This document shows positions 1 to 4,090 of a stretch of 7,846 nucleotides of DNA, piece after piece (position 1 is the stretch's first letter; each line of letters opens with the position of its first letter). The translations under genes were made by a program, and so were the position numbers. Source of the stretch: Anaerolineae bacterium (GTDB lineage Bacteria; Chloroflexota; Anaerolineae; UBA1429). The notes under the pieces are model-generated. The model was given only the letters and a program-made list of their open reading frames with translations. It had not been told where the DNA came from and did not search any database. The stretch lies in NCBI GenBank assembly GCA_007118555.1, contig SKRJ01000401.1:1-7846 (forward strand). Direction: 5' to 3'.

Positions 1-734
1 CCATGGCCGAGGTCTTTGGCGAGGAGGGGTGGGAGGTCTGCCTGCACGCCATGGCCGACACGGACCCAACGTCGGTGCGGCCCCGGGGCTGGGTCGGGCT
101 GGCCTTTCCCGTCGCCTGCCAGACGACCTATCCCCTGGTGTGGCGCTTTTGCCAGCGGCTGGCTCCCGGCCAGGGCACGCCCATCTTTATGGTCGACACC
201 ATGGCGGGCTACTCGGGCGCCGTCGTGGGCCCGCTGCGCGGCGTCGTTCTCAAGCGCGGCTATAGGCCCCTTGGCGCCCGCGAGATCATCATGCCCTCGA
301 ACGTGTACCCGCTACGTCTTCCCGCCGAGCGCAACCGGCGCCTGCGAGAGCGAGGCATTGCCAAGGCCCGCGCCTATGCCCACGACCTGCTGGCCGGACG
401 CACCCACTGGGGCCACATCCACATCCTGCCCGATCTGTTCCGCGCCATGATGGGCTCGCGTACCATGTGGCGTTGGGTCGCGTGGACCGATCGCCTGCTA
501 CAGGTGGACCGGGAGCGCTGCACCCGCTGCGGGCTGTGCGCTGCGTTGTGCCCGGTGGACAATATCCGGCTGGCGCCCTGGCCCGAGTATCAGGGCCACT
601 GCGAGCAGTGCATGCGCTGCCTCTCTTACTGCCCCGAGGGGGCTCTGGGGCTGTGGGGCCTGCCCCGCGTGCCCTATCGCGCCGTCCCGGCCGAGGCCCT
701 GCTGTCGTCCACGGATCGCGCCCAAGGTGAATAG
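1..734 (+). CDS. EFR1-type flavodoxin-fold/2x[4Fe-4S] ferredoxin protein, 5'-truncated by window edge
   Basis: The visible part is 243 residues and ends at TAG 732-734. Residues 31-150 look like the later part of a flavodoxin-like domain: VGLAFPV, an IFMVDTMAGYSG strand-loop, and MPSNVYPLRLP. Residues 173-210 carry two ferredoxin clusters, each CxxCxxCxxxCP (Cys 173/176/179/183 and 200/203/206/210), enough for two [4Fe-4S] centres. This order matches the EFR1 family. The family's N-terminal FMN-loop segment is not visible, so the true start almost certainly lies before the window, and the Met at position 3 is probably internal. The family is presumed to act in cytoplasmic electron transfer; the partner and substrate are unknown. 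The cinA-like gene follows after 33 bases on the same strand, so the two may be co-transcribed. An unrelated flavodoxin-ferredoxin fusion is the main alternative. Confidence 0.85.
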   Translation, partial: MAEVFGEEGWEVCLHAMADTDPTSVRPRGWVGLAFPVACQTTYPLVWRFCQRLAPGQGTPIFMVDTMAGYSGAVVGPLRGVVLKRGYRPLGAREIIMPSNVYPLRLPAERNRRLRERGIAKARAYAHDLLAGRTHWGHIHILPDLFRAMMGSRTMWRWVAWTDRLLQVDRERCTRCGLCAALCPVDNIRLAPWPEYQGHCEQCMRCLSYCPEGALGLWGLPRVPYRAVPAEALLSSTDRAQGE

Positions 735-767
735 ACTGACGCGACCATCAAGCCAGGGAGGAGTTCA

Positions 768-1262
768 TTGGAGCAACAGCACGATCCCATTGCGTTGGCG
801 GCCCGGGCGGGACGCCTGTTGGCAGAGCGCGGCTGGACGCTGGCTACGGCCGAGTCGTGTACCGGAGGCCTGATCGGCCACTGGGTCACCGAGGTGGCGG
901 GCAGCTCCGGCTACTTTGGCGGCGGCGTGATAGCCTATGCCGATAGCGCCAAGGTGGGACTGTTGGGCGTGGAGTCGGACCAGATCCGCGAGCACGGCGC
1001 CGTCAGCGAGCCGGTGGCTCTCGCCATGGCCCAGGGGGCGCGCCGTGCCCTGAGCGCCCAGGTGGCCGTCAGCGTCACCGGCATCGCCGGGCCCGGCGGC
1101 GCCCGAGACGGCAAACCTGTGGGAACGGTCTATATCGGCATCTCGAGCCCGCTGGGGGAACGGGTGGAGCGCCATGTGTGGCCCCACGATCGCGCGGGCA
1201 ACAAGGCGGCGTCGGCGCAGAGAGCGCTCGAGATGGTGATCGAGATGCTTGAGGGTTCCTAG
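768..1262 (+). CDS. pncC: CinA C-terminal domain protein (nicotinamide-nucleotide amidohydrolase)
   Basis: A 164-residue stand-alone CinA C-terminal (PncC-type) domain, about the family's usual 160 residues. The family deamidates nicotinamide mononucleotide to nicotinate mononucleotide in NAD recycling. Visible motifs are AESCTGG (28-34), YFGGGVIAY (49-57), GAVSE (77-81), VTGIAGPGG (103-111) and KPVGTVYIG (116-124). The usual C-terminal basic motif (GDR followed by an Arg) is altered here to HDRAGNK. There is no N-terminal molybdopterin-binding-like domain as in full-length CinA. The start chosen is TTG at 768, because AGGGAGGAG (755-763) sits just upstream and the domain begins soon after; no ATG or GTG fits better. 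The stop TAG interlocks with the stop of the opposite-strand methyltransferase. Family assignment is firm; the activity is inferred. Confidence 0.93.
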   Translation: MEQQHDPIALAARAGRLLAERGWTLATAESCTGGLIGHWVTEVAGSSGYFGGGVIAYADSAKVGLLGVESDQIREHGAVSEPVALAMAQGARRALSAQVAVSVTGIAGPGGARDGKPVGTVYIGISSPLGERVERHVWPHDRAGNKAASAQRALEMVIEMLEGS

Positions 1263-2065
1263 CCCGCGCGCACGGTCCGCTGGCGCTGGGCTTCGAACAG
1301 AAACGCGGCCGCCGCGACAGCGGCATTGAGCGACTCGGCGCCCTCGGCCATGGGGATGCGGGCCACCTGTGTGGCCAGGGTCTGCGCCTCGGCGCCGGGC
1401 CCGCTCGCCTCGCTGCCGACGATCAGGGCCGTGGGCACGGTCCAATCCAACTCCCAGAGGGTGGCCTGCCCGCTGGCATCGGCCAGAATGCGCTGCCTGT
1501 CGGCCACCAGCGCCGCGATCCGGTCCCACGAGAGATCCGCCAGGATCGGCAGATCGAAATGCGCCCCCATAGCCCCCCGCACCACCTTGGGCGCGTAGGG
1601 GTCCACGGTGCCCGGGCTGCAGAGCACCCCACCCACGCCGGTGGCCAGGGCGGTGCGCAGCACGGTGCCCAGGTTGCCGGGCGTGCGCCAGCTCTCGACG
1701 ATCAGCAACAGGTCGGCCTCGGCCACCTGCTCCACATCATGCTCTGGCAGTGGGAGCACGGCGAGGATACCCTGGGGCGTCACCGTGTCGGCCATGGCAG
1801 CCATGACGTCGTCAGAAACTTCCCACACGGGGCAATCGCTGGTCACGAGCGTATCGATCAGGGGGCGCCACGCGGTCTCGGCCGCGTTGGCGGTAAAAAA
1901 GACAAGAGCGGGCCGATAGCCGCGCGTTACAGCATGTTGGACGAGGCGATAGCCCTCGGCCACAAACTGCCGTTCGCGGTATCGATCCCGCTTTTTGCTC
2001 TGGAGTCGACGGACCCGTTTGACGTGTGGATTCTGGAGGCTCTGAATCGCGCCGATCAGCGGCAT
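1259..2065 (-). CDS. TrmH/SpoU-family RNA 2'-O-ribose methyltransferase
   Basis: A 268-residue SPOUT (SpoU/TrmH) methyltransferase, expected to transfer a methyl group from SAM to a ribose 2'-OH of rRNA or tRNA. The N-terminal part (NPHVK at 12-16, FVAEGYRLV at 34-42) resembles the RNA-binding substrate domain of TrmH/RlmB-like proteins. The catalytic domain shows motif 1 TPGNLGTVLRTA (128-139, with N131 and R137), motif 2 LIVGSEASGP (214-223, with E219) and motif 3 IPMAEGAESLNAA (237-249, with S245 and N247), so the trefoil-knot residues are present. Motif 1 has Thr where many family members have Asp (DPGN). The start is ATG 2065 with GAGGG five bases upstream. It lies 27 bases after rplT as the last operon gene, which suggests a ribosome-related target, but the modified nucleotide cannot be read from sequence. 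Confidence 0.93.
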   Translation of the reverse strand: MPLIGAIQSLQNPHVKRVRRLQSKKRDRYRERQFVAEGYRLVQHAVTRGYRPALVFFTANAAETAWRPLIDTLVTSDCPVWEVSDDVMAAMADTVTPQGILAVLPLPEHDVEQVAEADLLLIVESWRTPGNLGTVLRTALATGVGGVLCSPGTVDPYAPKVVRGAMGAHFDLPILADLSWDRIAALVADRQRILADASGQATLWELDWTVPTALIVGSEASGPGAEAQTLATQVARIPMAEGAESLNAAVAAAAFLFEAQRQRTVRAG

Positions 2066-2092
2066 GGATTCCCTCGCAGTCCTGGACAGACG

Positions 2093-2452
2093 CTATGCGG
2101 ATAGCGCCTGCTGGGCAACCTCCACCAGTTGCGAAAAGGCCTGCGGGTCGGTCACGGCCAGCTCGGCCAGCATCTTGCGGTTGATATCGACCTCGGCCTT
2201 GTTCAGGCCATCGATGAACCGGCTATAGCTGAGCCCGTTCTGGCGTGCGCCGGCGTTGATGCGCTGAATCCAGAGGCGGCGCATGTCGCGCTTGCGGGCG
2301 CGGCGGTCGCGCGTCTGGTAAGTGAGCGACTTGAGCAGAGCCTCGTTGGCGCGCCGATAGAGCTTGCTCTTGGTGCCGTACTGGCCCTTGGTTTGCTTGA
2401 GGACTTTTTTGTGGCGATTGGTCTGGGTCACGCCACGTTTTACTCTTGGCAT
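2093..2452 (-). CDS. rplT: 50S ribosomal protein L20
   Basis: A 119-residue L20, the family's normal length. The protein binds 23S rRNA early in large-subunit assembly. It opens with the conserved MPRVKRGV and has the basic extension and diagnostic core [20 protein letters not shown] followed by [10 protein letters not shown], and an LAVTDPQAF segment near the C terminus. The ATG at 2452 is preceded by AAGGA with seven bases of spacing. It lies 32 bases downstream of rpmI and 27 upstream of the SpoU methyltransferase, in the conserved infC-rpmI-rplT order. In E. coli and B. subtilis, L20 represses its own operon by binding operon RNA; two candidate sites exist here (the infC leader and the infC-rpmI gap), but no L20 site can be confirmed by eye. 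Identification is secure. Confidence 0.98.
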   Translation of the reverse strand: MPRVKRGVTQTNRHKKVLKQTKGQYGTKSKLYRRANEALLKSLTYQTRDRRARKRDMRRLWIQRINAGARQNGLSYSRFIDGLNKAEVDINRKMLAELAVTDPQAFSQLVEVAQQALSA

Positions 2453-2484
2453 GGTACTTTCCTTGCGAGTGACTGTAAGCGCGA

Positions 2485-2697
2485 CTAGCTATACTTGCGC
2501 AGGTAGGGGGCCAGGCGTTGGATGCGCTTGCGATCCTGAGCGGACTCGACCTCCACCATCTGCCAGGCCGAGCGCTTGGCGCGCTTGGACCGCTTGCGGC
2601 GCAGGTGACGCTTCTCAGCCTTGGTGCGCACCAACTTGCCAGAGCCGGTGTACTTGAACCGCTTGGCGGTAACCTTGTGCGTCTTGATCTTGGGCAC
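2485..2697 (-). CDS. rpmI: 50S ribosomal protein L35
   Basis: A 70-residue L35, slightly longer than the usual 64-66. It is a very basic large-subunit protein. It begins [20 protein letters not shown], the family hallmark, continues with a Lys/Arg-rich segment ([14 protein letters not shown]), and ends in the typical [12 protein letters not shown]. The start codon is GTG (2697-2695), preceded by a perfect GGAGG (2707-2703) with a short five-base gap. It lies 106 bases downstream of infC, the largest gap inside the operon, and that gap holds a strong inverted repeat. The weaker GTG start combined with a strong Shine-Dalgarno would suit translational control of rpmI-rplT, as known for L20 in E. 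coli; this is inference. Confidence 0.97.
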   Translation of the reverse strand: MPKIKTHKVTAKRFKYTGSGKLVRTKAEKRHLRRKRSKRAKRSAWQMVEVESAQDRKRIQRLAPYLRKYS

Positions 2698-2756
2698 GTG
2701 AACCTCCGTCTAGGGTGAAAACCAGAAAATGCGGCAAAACAAAACCCATTGGCCCC

Positions 2757-2772
2757 AAGGCCCTCGGGCCTT
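2757..2772 (-). promoter_or_regulatory. Hairpin in the infC-rpmI gap (candidate operon control site)
   Basis: The arms AAGGCC and GGCCTT pair around a four-base loop (or seven base pairs around two bases). On the transcribed strand it is followed by GGGGCC (2756-2751), which can pair with the same GGCC in an alternative fold, and then by a T-rich stretch (GGGTTTTGTTTTG). The T-run is not directly adjacent, so this is not a clean terminator. E. coli L20 represses rpmI-rplT from a site in this same gap, which makes a control role plausible but unproven. Confidence 0.5.
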
Positions 2773-2803
2773 ACGGCAATGAGTCTTGCCTCCTATGCCA
2801 GAG

Positions 2804-3340
2804 CTAGCTCTCGTCAGCCTTGCTATCGTTCTTGCTGGGCGCGAGCATCATGATCATGGAACGGCCTTCCATGCGGGGCGCCTGCTCCACGGCCGAGACA
2901 TCGCTCAACTCGGCAGCCACGCGCTCCATCAACTCGACGGCCAGATCGGCATGAGTGATCTCTCGTCCACGAAAGCGTACGCGCACGCGAAGCTTGTTGC
3001 CTTCTTTGAGAAACTTGCGCGCCCTGCTCATCTTGAACTTGACATCATGCTCGGCGGTCTTGGGGCGCACCTGGATCTCTTTGATCTCGATCTGCTTTTG
3101 TGTGCGCCGCGCCTCGCGATCGCGCCGAGACTTTTCGTACATGAACTTGCTATAGTCGATCAGCCTGCAAACAGGCGGGCGAGCATTGGGCGACACCTCT
3201 ACCAGATCCAACCCTCGCTCCATCGCTACCCGTAGCGCTTCTCGAGTCGGGTATATCCCTAACTGCTTGCCCGTTTCATCAATCAGACGGACCTCGCGAA
3301 CCCGAATCTCGTTGTTCAGGCGATGCTCTCTCCTGCTAAT
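2804..3340 (-). CDS. infC: Translation initiation factor IF-3 with AUU start codon
   Basis: A 178-residue IF3, normal for the family. It binds the 30S subunit, prevents premature 50S joining and proofreads the start codon and initiator tRNA. The N domain (residues 1-70) contains LNNEIRVREVRLID, LDLVEVSPNARPPVCRLIDY and KFMYE; a charged linker runs from 70 to about 87; the C domain (88-170) contains IKEIQVRPK, EHDVKFK, RVRFRGREITH and EGRSMIMMLAP. The start chosen is ATT at 3340-3338, directly before SRREHRLNNEIR and downstream of GAGGTGAT (3354-3347), an eight-base match to the 16S anti-Shine-Dalgarno. The frame stays open to an ATG at 3478, but that stretch shows no IF3 similarity and begins at the predicted transcription start. 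A CTG at 3319 with AGGAGAG upstream is a weaker alternative. It is the first gene of the operon. Confidence 0.96.
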   Translation of the reverse strand: MSRREHRLNNEIRVREVRLIDETGKQLGIYPTREALRVAMERGLDLVEVSPNARPPVCRLIDYSKFMYEKSRRDREARRTQKQIEIKEIQVRPKTAEHDVKFKMSRARKFLKEGNKLRVRVRFRGREITHADLAVELMERVAAELSDVSAVEQAPRMEGRSMIMMLAPSKNDSKADES

Positions 3341-3354
3341 GGTATTATCACCTC
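3338..3354 (-). promoter_or_regulatory. infC ribosome-binding site with non-canonical AUU start
   Basis: The message reads GAGGTGAT, then AATACC, then ATT. The first eight bases fully match the complement of the usual 16S 3' end. ATT is exactly in frame with the IF3 stop (179 codons including stop), and no ATG, GTG or TTG lies near the family's usual N terminus. In E. coli, IF3 discriminates against its own AUU start, so excess IF3 lowers its own synthesis; the same logic is inferred here. Confidence 0.85.
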
Positions 3355-3476
3355 GCTGAATGCAAGCGCACGGTCTACGATAGACAAGTCTACCACGGGC
3401 CGGCGCATCCTGCAAACCACATCGTTCTTGCCAACGGCTCCAGGGCGAGAATCCCTGCAAGCCCCTTTTGCATTGC
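3341..3476 (-). promoter_or_regulatory. infC operon 5' leader, about 136 nt, with possible alternative hairpins
   Basis: The leader runs from the predicted transcription start to the AUU codon. Stems seen on the transcribed strand: CTTGC (3462-3458) with GCAAG (3432-3428), enclosing AGGG/CCCT; GGTAGA with TCTATC around 3375-3395, which competes with GTCTA/TAGAC using the same central GTCTA; and CGCT/AGCG directly 5' of the Shine-Dalgarno. No T-run terminator is visible, so this is not an obvious Firmicutes-type L20 attenuator. The competing stems near the ribosome-binding site make control of initiation possible. Pairings were read by eye only. Confidence 0.45.
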
Positions 3477-3482
3477 AACTAT

Positions 3483-3510
3483 ATAATAGCACAAAAATCA
3501 GGGAGCGCAA
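3483..3510 (-). promoter_or_regulatory. Promoter of the infC-rpmI-rplT operon
   Basis: Reading the minus strand: -35 TTGCGC (3510-3505), a 16-base spacer, then -10 TATTAT (3488-3483) with a TGC extension directly before it (extended -10). Transcription would start near 3476, leaving a leader of about 136 nt before the AUU codon and placing the upstream in-frame ATG (3478) at or outside the 5' end. It is a housekeeping sigma-type match with no experimental support. Confidence 0.6.
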
Positions 3511-3684
3511 CCATAATATCTCTCAACAACGCCCGAATCGTGCAAAAAGAACAACTCGGAACGTCTGGTGCCTGTGCAGCATGCGCACTCGCACCACTAT
3601 GCAGCTTGATCTGCTTTTTGGCCTGCCAGAGTCGCGCAGAAGGACCCGTCACACCACAAGATCTGGACGACAGCAAAGGTCGCA

Positions 3685-3708
3685 ACACAACCTGTAGTGG
3701 CGTTGTGT
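3685..3708. repeat. Inverted repeat ACACAAC / GTTGTGT upstream of dnaA promoter
   Basis: Perfect seven-base arms (3685-3691 and 3702-3708) are separated by ten bases. The repeat ends about 40 bases upstream of the predicted dnaA -35 box, a typical place for an activator or repressor site. A related sequence, CCACAA, follows at 3719-3724. No regulator can be named. Confidence 0.5.
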
Positions 3709-3725
3709 GGCACAGGATCCACAAG

Positions 3726-3744
3726 CGCCAGGGGGGCCCTGGCG
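3726..3744. repeat. GC-rich inverted repeat CGCCAGGG / CCCTGGCG
   Basis: Perfect eight-base arms surround a GGG spacer and end four bases before the predicted dnaA -35 box. No T-run follows on either strand, so it is not an intrinsic terminator for infC- or dnaA-directed transcription. It could be a protein-binding palindrome at the promoter or a DNA cruciform. Confidence 0.55.
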
Positions 3745-3748
3745 GGCC

Positions 3749-3777
3749 TTGCCACTCGGCGCAAGAGATGCTAATAT
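3749..3777 (+). promoter_or_regulatory. Predicted dnaA promoter
   Basis: The -35 box TTGCCA (3749-3754), a 17-base spacer, and the -10 box TAATAT (3772-3777) preceded by TGC (extended -10). The predicted start near 3784 gives a dnaA leader of about 307 nt. A CTTGC/GCAAG hairpin (3748-3752 with 3762-3766) overlaps the spacer. This is the best sigma70-type match I found upstream of dnaA on the plus strand; secondary promoters closer to the gene cannot be excluded. Confidence 0.6.
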
Positions 3778-3927
3778 GCTGTCAGAGTCGAGAGACTCGG
3801 CCCGACGCTCCAGAGGGGTCCCCACCTGCTCTGGTGGCACTATCGCGACAGCTTTGGCACAGCGCCCCCGTCGTGATCCGCCCCCCGCGGCAACCTCGAG
3901 GCCGAGTTCGTACCACACGAGATCTTG

Positions 3928-3960
3928 TCGCTGCTCCGTCTCTTCAGACAGGAGCAGCGA
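3928..3960 (+). repeat. Strong 14-bp hairpin in the dnaA leader
   Basis: The arms TCGCTGCTCC (3928-3937) and GGAGCAGCGA (3951-3960) are perfect complements. Inside them GTCT/AGAC pair around a CTTC loop, with one bulged A at 3950. The following bases, ATGAATGATT, are not a T-run, and none follows on the other strand, so it is not a terminator. The 3' arm contains a GGAGC that could serve as a ribosome-binding site for the small ORF starting at 3961, which this fold would hide. Confidence 0.8.
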
Positions 3961-4041
3961 ATGAATGATTGCGCCTTCACGATGAGCCGTCGGATATGGG
4001 GCTCCAGCAGGGCCGGCAGAGCGCGCGCCGGCCGCATGTGA
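3961..4041 (+). CDS. Candidate 26-codon upstream ORF (leader peptide) before dnaA
   Basis: ATG 3961 to TGA 4039-4041 encodes 26 residues starting MNDCAFTMSRR and rich in Arg (six) with one Trp. It is preceded by GGAGC (3951-3955) at five-base spacing, inside the 3' arm of the strong hairpin, and it ends within the next hairpin (3984-4059). Translating it would disrupt that second hairpin, the usual geometry of a translation-sensing leader. It has no recognised homologue, and short ORFs arise easily by chance in GC-rich DNA. Confidence 0.3.
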   Translation: MNDCAFTMSRRIWGSSRAGRARAGRM

Positions 4042-4059
4042 GGAGCGTACGGACGGTTC
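3984..4059 (+). repeat. Long interrupted hairpin immediately upstream of dnaA ribosome-binding site
   Basis: Three nested stems in register: GAGCCGTC (3984-3991) with GACGGTTC (4052-4059, one G-U pair); GCTCC (4001-4005) with GGAGC (4042-4046); and GGCCGGC (4011-4017) with GCCGGCC (4027-4033). Together about 20 base pairs with internal loops. The base ends 19 nt before the dnaA Shine-Dalgarno (GGGAGC, 4079-4084). The middle GCTCC could instead pair with the GGAGC of the Shine-Dalgarno, giving a simple on/off alternative. Read by eye; no folding energy computed. Confidence 0.65.
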
Positions 4060-4090
4060 TTGGCTGGCACAATCTATCGGGAGCGGCATA

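Larger units (their letters stand above)
3511..3748. other. Non-coding spacer between divergent infC and dnaA promoters
   Basis: I see no supportable gene here. Open frames cross it on both strands, but they lack family motifs, have unlikely composition and run through the regulatory elements. The stretch near the infC promoter (about 3480-3560) is AT-richer than the rest of the window. Closer to dnaA there are inverted repeats (3685-3708 and 3726-3744) and one sequence, GGATCCACA (3714-3722), matching seven of nine bases of the classical DnaA box TTATCCACA. That is too little to call an origin of replication. Confidence 0.6.
3784..4090 (+). promoter_or_regulatory. Long structured 5' leader of dnaA
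   Basis: About 307 nt with no family-supported gene. In order it can form GAGTC-GAGA-GACTC (3785-3798, GNRA-type loop, at the predicted 5' end), CCAGAG/CTCTGG (3810-3834), a 14-bp hairpin (3928-3960) and a long interrupted hairpin (3984-4059). GCTCC occurs at 3807, 3933 and 4001; GGAGC occurs at 3951, 4042 and 4080, the last being the dnaA Shine-Dalgarno. These copies can pair in several combinations, so mutually exclusive folds that expose or hide the ribosome-binding site are conceivable. I do not recognise a known RNA family (not RNase P, SRP RNA, tmRNA or a common riboswitch). Confidence 0.5.

Noticed and set aside
3482..3487. TATAAT on the plus strand as a -10 box toward dnaA
   Set aside because: No -35 box lies at suitable spacing; the same AT-rich bases serve better as the extended -10 of the minus-strand infC promoter.
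3928..3960. Intrinsic terminator
   Set aside because: The hairpin is strong, but no T-run follows on either strand, and it lies within the presumed dnaA leader.
3468..3968. Open frame of 166 codons (+) across the infC-dnaA gap, and a 146-codon minus-strand frame at 3649-4089
   Set aside because: Neither shows a family motif; they run through predicted promoters, inverted repeats and hairpins, have odd composition and lack convincing ribosome-binding sites. GC-rich DNA yields such frames by chance.
3984..4059. GAGCCGT...ACGGTTC resembles the closing stem of group II intron domain V
   Set aside because: Domain V is about 34 nt with a fixed bulge and tetraloop; here the arms are separated by 60 bases with GC-rich inserts, and no reverse transcriptase, domain VI or intron boundary is present.
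3480..4090. Chromosomal origin (oriC) next to dnaA
   Set aside because: Only one near-match to the DnaA box was found by eye and no repeated box array. AT-richness is limited to a short stretch that the infC promoter already explains.
3700..4090. RNase P RNA, SRP RNA or tmRNA gene
   Set aside because: The conserved cores of these RNAs (such as GAGGAAAGTCC, the SRP domain IV loop or tmRNA ends) are not present.
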